Shown here piece after piece: positions 41,056 through 48,872 of a DNA stretch of 64,000 nt (its first letter is position 1; every line of letters starts with the position of its first letter). Where the stretch lies: contig JADJLX010000005.1 in assembly GCA_016709865.1 (NCBI GenBank), positions 1,736,001 through 1,800,000 on the forward strand, written 5' to 3'. Made by a program: the position numbers and the translations under genes. The notes below the pieces were generated by a model that worked only from the letters and a program-made list of their open reading frames with translations, did not search any database and was not told where the DNA came from. This DNA is from Bacteroidales bacterium. GTDB lineage: Bacteria > Bacteroidota > Bacteroidia > Bacteroidales > VadinHA17.

Positions 41056-42177
41056 ATGCATTTACAATTACATAAAATAAGAAGGATCTCATTATCAGTA
41101 TTTTTAACTGTATTAAGTGTAACTTTTATCACCTGTACCCCTGCCAGGTACTCTGCTTCGAAAAAGCAGCCTGAAATCAGGAATGTTATACTAATGATTG
41201 GCGACGGGATGGGACTAGCCACAATGTCATCGGCAATAACTGTCTCAGACCACCCGCTGAACATTACCAGATGCAAGACAATTGGCTTGCAAAAAACAAG
41301 CTCTGCAAACAAATATATCACAGATTCTGCTGCAGCCGGCACAGCACTCGCAACCGGTAATAAAACAAACAATGGAGTAATTGGAATGGATTCCACGGGA
41401 GTGCGGGTTAAATCAATTCTGGAAATCGCAGAAGAAAATGGACTGGCCACGGGCCTTGTTTCTACTTCTTCAGTAACACATGCCACTCCTGCATCATTTA
41501 TTGCACACCAGGAAAGCAGGGGAAGCTATGAGGATATAGCTCTGGATTTTCTGAAGACTGATGTTGATGTCTTAATTGGCGGTGGTTATGATCATTTTGC
41601 AAAAAGAAAAGATAATCTTAACCTTATTGACAGCCTTAAAGCCAGAGGTTATGAGGTTATGAATTCAATGAATCAGGTTCTGGGCTCAACCTCTGGTAAA
41701 ATTGCCGGACTTGTTGCTCCTGTTCATACACCATACAGGCTTAAAGGAAGAGGAGAAATGTTGCCACAATCATCTTCCAAAGCAATTGAGATACTGAGTA
41801 AAAATAAAAAGGGATTCTTCCTTATGATCGAAGGTTCTCAGATTGACTGGGCCGGACATGCAAATGCAGCTGATACACTCGTTGACGAAACAATTGATTT
41901 TGATAATGCAGTTGGTAAGGTACTTGATTTTGCAGAAGCAGACGGACATACCCTTGTTATAATAACAGCCGATCACGAAACGGGAGGAGTGACAATAACC
42001 GATGGTGATATTCAGACACATAAGGTGAAACTGAACTTCTCATCAAAAGATCATACACCCATACTTATTCCGGTCTTTGCCTTCGGCCCTGGTTCGGAGA
42101 ACTTTAACGGAATTTATGAAAACACAGAGATCTTCCAGAAAATCCGTAATAGTTTTAGATTTGACCTGAACAAATAA
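41056..42177 (+). CDS. Alkaline phosphatase (PhoA family)
   Basis: A 373-residue lipoprotein (VLSVTFITC-TPARYS) of the alkaline phosphatase superfamily. Metal and nucleophile sites: VILMIGDGMGLATMSSAI, the Ser in YITDSAAAGTALATGNKTNN, SSVTHATPASFIAHQESR, MIEGSQIDWAGHANAADTLV and VIITADHETGGVTITDGD. It releases phosphate from organic esters in the periplasm. Start ATG 41056; the terminator of the ferritin gene lies just upstream, so an in-frame ATG at 40987 inside it is not used. It is followed after 24 bases by a small His-rich protein. Confidence 0.93.
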   Translation: MHLQLHKIRRISLSVFLTVLSVTFITCTPARYSASKKQPEIRNVILMIGDGMGLATMSSAITVSDHPLNITRCKTIGLQKTSSANKYITDSAAAGTALATGNKTNNGVIGMDSTGVRVKSILEIAEENGLATGLVSTSSVTHATPASFIAHQESRGSYEDIALDFLKTDVDVLIGGGYDHFAKRKDNLNLIDSLKARGYEVMNSMNQVLGSTSGKIAGLVAPVHTPYRLKGRGEMLPQSSSKAIEILSKNKKGFFLMIEGSQIDWAGHANAADTLVDETIDFDNAVGKVLDFAEADGHTLVIITADHETGGVTITDGDIQTHKVKLNFSSKDHTPILIPVFAFGPGSENFNGIYENTEIFQKIRNSFRFDLNK

Positions 42178-42201
42178 CCCTTACAGAATGTTTTAATAAG
42201 C

Positions 42202-42576
42202 ATGACGACAAGCTTGTCCCATAAAATATCTGGTTACTTTCTGGTTATACTCTTTTGCGGATATTTTGGCTCTATAACATTATTCCCTCATAGTCATATA
42301 GTTAATGGAGTTACAATTGTTCACTCCCATCCGTTTAAATCCGACCAGGGGAATGCTCCTGTAAATCATAGTCATACTACTAACGGATTTCAACTGATTC
42401 AGTTGATAAGTGGCTTTATTGCTACCACTACTATCTTTTTCATTGCAACAACTGTCCTTAGAAAAGTTTCAAGTGTCCGTTTTCCCGTACAGGATGAATT
42501 CTTAAGGGTCAGGATAACCATATCTTCACCTTATCGTCCCAGAGGTCCGACTTTAATATTACACACTGGTTTCTAA
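42202..42576 (+). CDS. Small His-rich membrane protein of unknown function
   Basis: A 124-residue protein with two membrane segments (about 8-28 and 67-88). Between them lies a periplasmic loop with His pairs: FPHSHIVNGVTIVHSHPF and VNHSHTTNGFQ. The C-terminus ends SPYRPRGPTLILHTGF. I know no named family, but small proteins of this plan are often found just before TonB receptors in Bacteroidota, as here (66 bases before one). The H-x-H pairs could bind zinc, copper or another soft metal and pass it to or sense it for the receptor; that is inference. Confidence 0.6.
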   Translation: MTTSLSHKISGYFLVILFCGYFGSITLFPHSHIVNGVTIVHSHPFKSDQGNAPVNHSHTTNGFQLIQLISGFIATTTIFFIATTVLRKVSSVRFPVQDEFLRVRITISSPYRPRGPTLILHTGF

Positions 42577-42608
42577 GTTTTTCTTTAGTATGCAGGTCCT
42601 TAAGCATA

Positions 42609-42624
42609 CAGAACAATTTGTGTA
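42609..42624. promoter_or_regulatory. CAGAACAATTTGTGTA motif, copy 1
   Basis: This 16-mer occurs exactly twice in the window: here, 18 bases before the TonB receptor start, and at 47646-47661, 44 bases before an OsmC gene. It contains a near-palindrome (ACAATTTGT). A shared operator is possible. Confidence 0.4.
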
Positions 42625-42642
42625 ACATTTAAAGTCATTATT

Positions 42643-45012
42643 ATGAAAACAAATTTATTGGTTCTGTTCTTTTTTCTCATTTATATACCATCCCTTCATT
42701 CTCAGAAAAAGACAGATGCTAACATTATTGGTCATGTAACAAGCGGCGGAGAACATGTTCATTTTGCTACTGTAAGCATTCCGGGTACCACAGTCGGAAC
42801 ATCCACTGATGAAACGGGCCATTTCCAGCTAATCAATATGCCATTAGGCAAGCATATCATCAGGGCATATTCAATAGGATACAAGGCTGTTGAAAAAGAA
42901 GTTGTTTTGAAAGCCGGTGAAACAATTGAACTGAATTTCGAACTTGATCCCGACATGCTCGGACTTGATGAAATAGTTGTAACAGCTGACAGGGGTGAAA
43001 TAAAAAGAGTTGAATCGGCTTCAATAGTAAATACACTCTCTCCAAAACTTTTTACATCGACACAATCTGTGACCCTCAGCGAAGGATTAAATTTCTCACC
43101 CGGACTCAGAATGGAGAATAATTGTCAGAACTGCGGATTCTCACAGGTAAGGATGAATGGCATGGAAGGACCATATTCCCAGATACTTATCAACAGCAGA
43201 CCAATATTCAGCGGACTGGCCGGAGTATACGGACTAGAGCTGATACCTGCAAATATGATTGAAAAGGTTGAGGTGGTTCGCGGAGGCGGTTCTGCTATCT
43301 ACGGCAGCAATGCAATTGCAGGCACAATAAATATCATTCTTAAAGAACCTGAATCGAGTACTTATGAAGCCGGATTTAATTCAAATTTCACCGGAGTGGG
43401 AGTATCGGGTTCCGGGGGGGCAGCACCGGACTATTCTGCAAATTTTAACACATCTATCGTATCAGCCGATAGCAAAACAGGCTTCTCTCTGATAGGTTTT
43501 ACAAGGAAAAGAGACATATTCGATGCAAATAATGACGGTTATTCAGAACTTTCCCAATTGTCTTCAATAACCTTAGGAACAACAATTTATCACAAGTTCG
43601 GATTAAGAAATAAACTCTCAGTAGATTTTTATAATATTAATGAGGCCCGCGACGGCGGGAACAGGCTTGATTATACTGTTCATGAAAGAGATATCGCAGA
43701 ATCTCTGAAACATGATATTAAAGCCGGAGCAGTTACATTTGAACAATATTTCAGGGGTTATGACCTGCTTTCTGTTTACTTTTCAACCCAGCTTCTCGAT
43801 CGCGACTCCTATTATGGCGCCAATCGCACTCTCAGCAGCTACGGTAAGTCAAAGGACATCACATATAACATTGGATTTCAATATAAAGCTGTATTTGATA
43901 AATCCACACTTATCGGAGGAATAGAAAACACATCAGGGGCTCTGAAAGATTACAAAATGGGATATCCCGATTATCAAAACGCTGTAATAAACAATGATAC
44001 AATCACCTCGGTACCTCATACAGACAACACAATTATAGCCGATCAGAAAACAGGAACCACAGGACTCTTTTTACAGTATGATCTTAAGATGAACAGGCTG
44101 AAGCTTGGTTTTGGCGGACGATTTGAACATTTTGCCATTACAGATAATTTTAATCCTGCAGGTAATAACTCAGGAAATGTTATCAGTCCCAGGATAAATA
44201 TTATGTATGAAGTGGCCAAACCATTACAGGCCAGGGTAAGTTATTCCCAAGGTTACAGGGCCCCGCAGATCTTTAACGAAGACCTTCACATTGAGGCTTC
44301 AGGTTCAAGAAAGATTATCATAGTTAATGACCCCGGACTTAAACAGGAAAAGAGTCACAGTGTAATGGCTTCCCTTGACTTTAACAGGCTGCTGGGCACT
44401 GTTAATACAGGCTTCCTTGCCGAATTCTTCTATACCAGGTTAACTGATGCATTTGTTAATGAAATAGGCTCTCCGGATGAAGAGGGAACAGTCTACTATA
44501 CACGCATGAACGCACCGGGAGGTGCAACAGTGAGCGGATTGAATATGGAACTGAGGTTAAAACCCTTAACACAATTTTCTGTCACCGGAGGCTTCACGAT
44601 TCAGAAAAGCACATATGATGAACCCCAAAGGTTCAGTGAGAAAATATTTTTCAGGACACCTGCTGACTATGGATTCCTGATTGCAGACTGGGATTTTACA
44701 GACAATTTCTGCCTTTCATCCTCGTTCAATTATACCGGCAAAATGCTTGTACCTTATTTTGGTCCGAACACAGACCCTGTGACTGGTGAATTAAGAAAAT
44801 CGGAATCCTTTTTCGACCTTGGATTAAAAATATCACATACAGTTAAGATCAATGGAGCATCAGTTCAGTGGTATGCAGGTATGAAAAACATTTTCAACTC
44901 ATACCAGTCTGATTTCGACTCAGGTGTCAACAGGGATCCCTCATATATCTATGGCCCTGTTTCGCCAAGAACGATATATCTGGGAATAAGGTTCGGAAAC
45001 ATGCTTAACTAA
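42643..45012 (+). CDS. TonB-dependent receptor with CxxC in the plug
   Basis: A 789-residue outer-membrane receptor, not of the SusC type. Signal peptide (to about 20), carboxypeptidase-D-like domain (IIGHVTSGGEHVHFATVSIP, about 26-105), plug (DEIVVTADRGEIKRVESASI onward) and barrel ending in YLGIRFGNMLN. The plug contains MENNCQNCGFSQVRMNGMEG followed by PYSQILINSRPIFSGLAGVY, a block typical of a Bacteroidota receptor group for metal complexes, heme or cobalamin. The substrate is not settled by sequence. No SusD partner is present. The His-rich small protein upstream supports a metal-related cargo. Confidence 0.88.
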   Translation: MKTNLLVLFFFLIYIPSLHSQKKTDANIIGHVTSGGEHVHFATVSIPGTTVGTSTDETGHFQLINMPLGKHIIRAYSIGYKAVEKEVVLKAGETIELNFELDPDMLGLDEIVVTADRGEIKRVESASIVNTLSPKLFTSTQSVTLSEGLNFSPGLRMENNCQNCGFSQVRMNGMEGPYSQILINSRPIFSGLAGVYGLELIPANMIEKVEVVRGGGSAIYGSNAIAGTINIILKEPESSTYEAGFNSNFTGVGVSGSGGAAPDYSANFNTSIVSADSKTGFSLIGFTRKRDIFDANNDGYSELSQLSSITLGTTIYHKFGLRNKLSVDFYNINEARDGGNRLDYTVHERDIAESLKHDIKAGAVTFEQYFRGYDLLSVYFSTQLLDRDSYYGANRTLSSYGKSKDITYNIGFQYKAVFDKSTLIGGIENTSGALKDYKMGYPDYQNAVINNDTITSVPHTDNTIIADQKTGTTGLFLQYDLKMNRLKLGFGGRFEHFAITDNFNPAGNNSGNVISPRINIMYEVAKPLQARVSYSQGYRAPQIFNEDLHIEASGSRKIIIVNDPGLKQEKSHSVMASLDFNRLLGTVNTGFLAEFFYTRLTDAFVNEIGSPDEEGTVYYTRMNAPGGATVSGLNMELRLKPLTQFSVTGGFTIQKSTYDEPQRFSEKIFFRTPADYGFLIADWDFTDNFCLSSSFNYTGKMLVPYFGPNTDPVTGELRKSESFFDLGLKISHTVKINGASVQWYAGMKNIFNSYQSDFDSGVNRDPSYIYGPVSPRTIYLGIRFGNMLN

Positions 45013-45134
45013 CTTATTGTTAATTATATAACAGCATTTTACATAATGAGTATGTAACCTATTGCATACTTTATCTACAAAAGTACTGAAGAATATCCAA
45101 TCAATTAATATCGATCTGATATCATCAAAAGACG

Positions 45135-45142
45135 TACCTTTG
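45135..45142 (+). promoter_or_regulatory. Promoter -7 element TACCTTTG
   Basis: TACCTTTG fits TAnnTTTG 19 bases before the DsrE-like gene. No clear -33 element. Confidence 0.5.
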
Positions 45143-45161
45143 AATAATATATAAGATTAAT

Positions 45162-45638
45162 ATGAAAACATTATTATCAATTGTCCTTTTAGGATTAGTG
45201 ACTATGTCATGTAGTCAAAACCAGAGTGACAAAGCAGTCACAGTTACCTCTCAGTCCCCTGCTTCTGAAACAGTAACAAATGTCAGAGACGGAGTGTTTA
45301 TTCATATAACCGAATGTTACGGTGATCCTCACCGTGCCCTTATGCCTCTGAAAATGGCCGTAATGATGGCCGACGATAAAGATGTGCTTGTTTATATGGA
45401 TATACATGCTGTACATCTTCTGGTAAAGGGAGCGGAAGATCTTAAATTTGCAGATTTTGAATCTGCTCACACTTATATTAAAAAACTGATTGAAAAAGGT
45501 GTAGGTGTTTATGCCTGCCCTACCTGTCTTAAGATTGCCGGTTACAAACCCGAAGATCTGATGGAGGGCGTTCAGGTTGCACAAAAAGATAAATTCTTCA
45601 GTTTTACCAAAGGAAGGATAATTACTCTGGACTATTAA
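45162..45638 (+). CDS. DsrE-like lipoprotein
   Basis: A 158-residue protein with a lipoprotein signal (LLGLVTMSC-SQNQ) and a DsrE/DsrF-like domain (about 45-155). Conserved parts: VFIHITECYGDPHRALMPLK, DVLVYMDIHAVHLLVKGAED and the redox pair in GVGVYACPTCLKIAGYKPED. DsrE-fold proteins carry sulfur on a cysteine; the CPTC pair here is a likely sulfur or thiol site outside the cytoplasm. The gene stands alone on its own promoter between the receptor and the methyltransferase. Confidence 0.82.
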   Translation: MKTLLSIVLLGLVTMSCSQNQSDKAVTVTSQSPASETVTNVRDGVFIHITECYGDPHRALMPLKMAVMMADDKDVLVYMDIHAVHLLVKGAEDLKFADFESAHTYIKKLIEKGVGVYACPTCLKIAGYKPEDLMEGVQVAQKDKFFSFTKGRIITLDY

Positions 45639-45700
45639 ATTCATCTGGAATTTAAGTCAATGTAATTGCTTTTGCCAGCACACTATAGACAGATAACTAA

Positions 45701-45732
45701 ATAGTGTCCTGAAAAACTTTATATTGTCCTGA
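45701..45732. promoter_or_regulatory. Direct repeat ATA(G/T)TGTCCTGA, 20-bp period
   Basis: ATAGTGTCCTGA (45701-45712) and ATATTGTCCTGA (45721-45732) start exactly 20 bases apart, two turns of the helix, and end 38 bases before the methyltransferase start. It is a candidate operator for a dimeric regulator. Confidence 0.45.
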
Positions 45733-45770
45733 GTGTTATATAATAGTTAAGAAAAAAATATCAACATATA

Positions 45771-46394
45771 ATGAATGAATTCGACGTTAAAGCCGCTGAA
45801 TGGGATAAAAATCCCATGCATTGGGACCGCTCTGAAGCTATAGCTAATGAGATAAAGAAGCTTATTCCGCTTAATAATAAAATGAAAGCTCTTGAATATG
45901 GTGCAGGTACTGGTATCACCAGTTTTTTACTTAAAGACCATCTTAGGGAAATCATTCTTATGGATAATTCAACCGAAATGGTCAGGATAATGAATGAGAA
46001 GATAGAAGCCAGTAAAGTTAAGAATATGACTGCCCTGAATTTTGATCTTGAACATAATGACTATAGAAGTAGCAAATTCGATATCATATTTACCCAAATG
46101 GTTCTTCATCATGTAATGAATATTGATGCTATTCTGGGAAGATTCCAGACTTTGCTTAATCCGGGCGGCTATCTTGCAATTGCAGATCTCTTTTCCGAAG
46201 ATGGTTCTTTTCACGGAGAAGGATTTGAAGGACACAATGGTTTTGATGTAGAGGATCTTTCGGGGAAGCTCGACAAACACAACTTCAAAAAAATCAATCA
46301 TAAAGAATGCTTCGTAATTAACAGGAAAATATCAGATAGTGTGACAAGAAACTATCCAGTATTTATAATGACTGGCTTTAAGCCGGCAAGTTAA
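45771..46394 (+). CDS. Class I SAM-dependent methyltransferase
   Basis: A 207-residue methyltransferase. The SAM site is ALEYGAGTGITSFLLKDHL, then IILMDNSTEMVRIMNEKI; motif IV is IIFTQMVLHHVMNIDAILGR, followed by LLNPGGYLAIADLFSEDG. It resembles small-molecule (UbiE/Methyltransf_11 type) enzymes; the acceptor is unknown. It has no cysteine cluster, unlike the ArsM-like gene at 52.1-52.7 kb. It is preceded by a two-copy direct repeat that may be an operator. Confidence 0.8.
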   Translation: MNEFDVKAAEWDKNPMHWDRSEAIANEIKKLIPLNNKMKALEYGAGTGITSFLLKDHLREIILMDNSTEMVRIMNEKIEASKVKNMTALNFDLEHNDYRSSKFDIIFTQMVLHHVMNIDAILGRFQTLLNPGGYLAIADLFSEDGSFHGEGFEGHNGFDVEDLSGKLDKHNFKKINHKECFVINRKISDSVTRNYPVFIMTGFKPAS

Positions 46395-46447
46395 CTTACA
46401 GTTTTACTTCTTTAAAGTATAATAAAGAACTTTTAACTGAATATTTA

Positions 46448-46479
46448 TTTGCATTATGAACGTAGGTTCATTATATTTG
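46448..46479 (+). promoter_or_regulatory. Promoter TTTG-N20-TATATTTG
   Basis: TTTG (46448-46451), 20 bases, TATATTTG (46472-46479): an exact Bacteroidota promoter 15 bases before the small membrane protein gene. It should drive that gene, DUF134 and the first NifX-like gene. Confidence 0.75.
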
Positions 46480-46494
46480 TAAAAAAGATCAGCT

Positions 46495-46758
46495 ATGAGA
46501 GCTTCTTTATTTGTTAAAGTGTTTTTTGTGCTGCCATTAATTCTATTCATCGATTACATATTAATGGCACTATTAGGTTGTACGACTTGTCTTTTAGGAT
46601 TTGGTGAAGATTTTTACTGTGATTCCTTTTGTCTCGCCGGGAAAATAATTTTAGCTTTGTCTGCAATATTTTTTGGGTATCTGATATATGCCGATATTAA
46701 AGCTATCCTGAAATCAAAAAAACATGGCTCGTCCGCAAAAAAGCAGGAAAATTTCTAA
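46495..46758 (+). CDS. Small two-TM membrane protein with cysteines
   Basis: An 87-residue protein with two membrane segments (about 6-32 and 47-69). Four cysteines lie near or between them: LLGCTTCLLGFGEDFYCDSF and then C in FCLAG. I do not recognise a family. It overlaps the DUF134 gene by 35 bases in another frame, so the two are translationally linked. A redox or metal role is suggested only by the cysteines and neighbours. Confidence 0.6.
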   Translation: MRASLFVKVFFVLPLILFIDYILMALLGCTTCLLGFGEDFYCDSFCLAGKIILALSAIFFGYLIYADIKAILKSKKHGSSAKKQENF

Positions 46759-47128
46759 TCCTCCAATAATGAAGGGATTTAAGCCCTATGGCATTCCGAT
46801 GTGTAAAATTGAACCGGTAATCCTGAAATATGAAGAATTCGAAAGCATAAGGCTGGTAAACTATGATAATTTGCCTCAGGATAAAGCAGCAGAACAGATG
46901 AATATTTCGCGACCTACTTTTACACGAATTTATAATAAGGCGTTAAAACTTATTGCAAAGTCATTTGTAGAAGGCAAAGCAATTGAGATAGAGGGTGGCA
47001 ATTATGAGTTTGAGAAAGATTGGTACCGTTGTAAGAAGTGCTACAAGCTGATAGAAGGATTAGAGAACCACTTCAGATGCGACGGGTGCACCACATTCGG
47101 GGAGAATGAATTACTTAGAATAAACTAA
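46724..47128 (+). CDS. DUF134-family DNA-binding protein
   Basis: A 134-residue protein of the DUF134 family: a start MARPQKSRKISNPP, then FKPYGIPMCKIEPVILKYEE, and a helix-turn-helix of the sigma-70 region-4 type (DKAAEQMNISRPTFTRIYNK, about 53-72). The C-terminus carries a zinc ribbon: WYRCKKCYKLIEG and HFRCDGCTTFGENE (CxxC...CxxC). DUF134 genes commonly adjoin NifX/NifB-like iron-sulfur proteins, and here one starts 22 bases downstream. It is probably the regulator of that cluster. Confidence 0.88.
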   Translation: MARPQKSRKISNPPIMKGFKPYGIPMCKIEPVILKYEEFESIRLVNYDNLPQDKAAEQMNISRPTFTRIYNKALKLIAKSFVEGKAIEIEGGNYEFEKDWYRCKKCYKLIEGLENHFRCDGCTTFGENELLRIN

Positions 47129-47149
47129 CAATAAAATAAAAACAATAAT

Positions 47150-47557
47150 ATGAAAATTGCAGTTCCGGTAACAAGAGATAACCAGATAGATGGACATTTT
47201 GGCCATTGTGAGTCCTATAGCGTATTCACAATAAACAACAAAAAAGAAATAACTGAAAAAAAGAATGTGGAGTCTCCTCAGGGATGTGGTTGCAAATCCA
47301 ATATCGCGTCAGTACTTGCAGATGATGGCGTATCAATAATGCTTGCCGGAGGTATTGGCGGCGGAGCAATCAATGTTCTTAACAGCAGCGGGATAGATGT
47401 TATTCGTGGCTGCTCAGGTGATGCCACCGAAGTTGTAAAACTCTATCTGAAAGGATTGGTTGAAGATAGCGGAAGCAGTTGTCATCAGCACCAGGCACAC
47501 CATGGCCATGGCCACGATCATGACCATGAACATGGACATCAGTGCAACCATAACTAA
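47150..47557 (+). CDS. NifX/NifB-type cofactor-binding protein with His-rich tail
   Basis: A 135-residue protein of the dinitrogenase iron-molybdenum cofactor biosynthesis family (NifX, NafY, NifB C-terminus). Core: MKIAVPVTRDNQIDGHFGHC, QGCGCKSNIASVLADDGVSI, GGIGGGAINVLNSSGIDVIR and GCSGDATEVVKLYLKGL. The tail (about 110-135) has about ten His and two Cys (GHGHDHDHEHGHQCNHN). There are no nitrogenase genes here; stand-alone members bind Fe-S or Mo-Fe-S clusters, so a metal-cluster carrier or storage role is likely. It follows DUF134 closely. A paralogue is at 48100-48561. Confidence 0.85.
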   Translation: MKIAVPVTRDNQIDGHFGHCESYSVFTINNKKEITEKKNVESPQGCGCKSNIASVLADDGVSIMLAGGIGGGAINVLNSSGIDVIRGCSGDATEVVKLYLKGLVEDSGSSCHQHQAHHGHGHDHDHEHGHQCNHN

Positions 47558-47705
47558 CTTAAGATAAAACGCAGGGACTATACAGCTCGATTTACGAATC
47601 CGGAAAAATGTAACACCTGTTTACTGACATACCATTATCGCGTATCAGAACAATTTGTGTATCCGCTTGTTTAATATCTAAAATATGCAATATATAATTT
47701 ACTAA
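47558..47705. promoter_or_regulatory. Gap with CAGAACAATTTGTGTA motif, copy 2
   Basis: A 148-base gap. The 16-mer CAGAACAATTTGTGTA at 47646-47661 is identical to that at 42609-42624 before the TonB receptor. No clear TAnnTTTG promoter is seen, so transcription may be from a regulated promoter overlapping the motif. Confidence 0.4.
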
Positions 47706-48095
47706 ATGGAAATTACTTTTGAGGGAGGAAAGGTAGTAACTGCCTTCACCCATGGTCATACAATAAGAACTGATCAGCCACTCGATAATGGAGGGGAAAA
47801 TTCAGCGCCATCACCATTTGATCTGTTCCTGGCTTCAATAGGAACATGTGCCGGTATTTATGTGAAATCATTCTGTGATAAAAGACATATTCCATCAGAA
47901 GGAATTAAGCTGATACAAAAGACTATTTATGATGAGGTGACAGACCTTCCTACAAGTATTAGTATAGACATTCAGGTCCCTGAAGGATTTCCCGACAAGT
48001 ACCTTAATTCGCTTATAAGTGTTGCTGAATTGTGCAAGGTGAAAAAGACAATGCTTAACCCTCCTGTATTTGAAATAGTAACTTCAAAAAGATAG
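47706..48095 (+). CDS. OsmC-family protein (second copy)
   Basis: A 129-residue OsmC protein, a different subtype from the one at 39900-40322. N-terminal FEGGKVVTAFTHGHTIRTDQ; PSPFDLFLASIGTCAGIYVK carries the first redox cysteine and VAELCKVKKTMLNPPVFEIV the second. It probably reduces peroxides or handles persulfide-type thiols. It lies 4 bases before the second NifX-like gene, so both are one transcript, and may share a regulator with the TonB receptor through the common 16-mer. Confidence 0.86.
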   Translation: MEITFEGGKVVTAFTHGHTIRTDQPLDNGGENSAPSPFDLFLASIGTCAGIYVKSFCDKRHIPSEGIKLIQKTIYDEVTDLPTSISIDIQVPEGFPDKYLNSLISVAELCKVKKTMLNPPVFEIVTSKR

Positions 48096-48099
48096 ATAT

Positions 48100-48561
48100 A
48101 TGAAAATTGCTGTACCAGTTTCAAAAGATAACAAGATAGAAGCCCATATCGGTAATTGTGAATACTATAATGTATTTTCAATAACAGAAAATAAACAGAT
48201 AAAAGACATAACGAGTATAGAGTCGCAGGGAGGATGCGGATGCAGTACCGATATTGCCAGTGTCCTGGCAGCTGACGGAGTTTCAACTGTAATCGCAGCA
48301 GGAATCGGAGGTGGTTCAACCAGAGCCTTTAATAAAAGCGGTATTAATGTTATAGGTGGTTGTTCGGGAGATTCAACAGAGGTTGTTAATCTTTATCTTT
48401 CAGGATTGATTGAAGACAAGGGAAGCAGCTGTCACAAACACCAGCCGCATCAACATGAAGAGAAACATGCAGCGCATCGTGTACCTGAAATAGTTGGGAT
48501 TCATACAAAAGAACATAGTTGTGGTTGCGGCCATGGGAGTGGCAGTTCCTGCCATAACTAA
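48100..48561 (+). CDS. NifX/NifB-type protein with Cys/His-rich tail (second copy)
   Basis: A 153-residue paralogue of the protein at 47150-47557. Core: MKIAVPVSKDNKIEAHIGNC, GGCGCSTDIASVLAADGVST, GGGSTRAFNKSGINVIGGCS and GDSTEVVNLYLSGLIED. The tail (from about residue 109) is longer and has both His and Cys clusters: SSCHKHQPHQHEEKHAAH, then EHSCGCGHGSGSSCHN. The first Gly-His-Phe of the paralogue (GHFGHC) is AHIGNC here, so the bound ligand may differ. It follows an OsmC gene by 4 bases. Metal-cluster carrier or trap; inference. Confidence 0.84.
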   Translation: MKIAVPVSKDNKIEAHIGNCEYYNVFSITENKQIKDITSIESQGGCGCSTDIASVLAADGVSTVIAAGIGGGSTRAFNKSGINVIGGCSGDSTEVVNLYLSGLIEDKGSSCHKHQPHQHEEKHAAHRVPEIVGIHTKEHSCGCGHGSGSSCHN

Positions 48562-48563
48562 TG

Positions 48564-48636
48564 TTGCCCCCTGCCCCCTAAAGGGGGTTCTTTAAGTCCC
48601 CTTTAGTGGTCCCGATAGCTATCGGGATAGGGGCAA
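48564..48636. repeat. GC-rich hairpin repeat, class A (inverted copy)
   Basis: Contains CCCCCTAAAGGGGG and TCCCGATAGCTATCGGGA. It is the reverse complement of 35924-36015 with about 20 bases less in the middle. It sits between convergent genes and could terminate both. Confidence 0.85.
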
Positions 48637-48639
48637 AAT

Positions 48640-48843
48640 TTATTCTTTCTTTCTGGTACTCAAACCAAAAGGAAGGTAAAGCGGACAAAAACTTATAAAA
48701 CTTGTCAGCACAAAAACCGCTGCCAAAGCTAACAGTACATATGCCAGAGTTCCTGTAATTACGTTTGTAAAAAATAGTAAAACCACGACTGCTGCAATCA
48801 GTATCCTGACTGATTTGTCAATTGTTCCCATGTTCTTTTTCAT
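48640..48843 (-). CDS. DUF2892-type small membrane protein
   Basis: A 67-residue protein with two membrane segments (about 13-30 and 33-50) and the family's layout: MKKNMGTIDKSVRILIAAVV at the start and SFCPLYLPFGLSTRKK at the end, with a cysteine. DUF2892 domains form the membrane part of YgaP-type rhodanese proteins, so thiol or sulfur chemistry is a reasonable link. It is the last gene of the seven-gene minus-strand operon, 29 bases after the thioredoxin reductase fusion. Confidence 0.8.
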   Translation of the reverse strand: MKKNMGTIDKSVRILIAAVVVLLFFTNVITGTLAYVLLALAAVFVLTSFISFCPLYLPFGLSTRKKE

Positions 48844-48872
48844 AATACTTCTTTTTGTAATTAATTTTTAAA

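Noticed and set aside
40971..41486. Long open frame on the minus strand opposite the alkaline phosphatase gene
   Set aside because: It is fully antisense to a gene with clear active-site motifs and has no recognisable domain or promoter.
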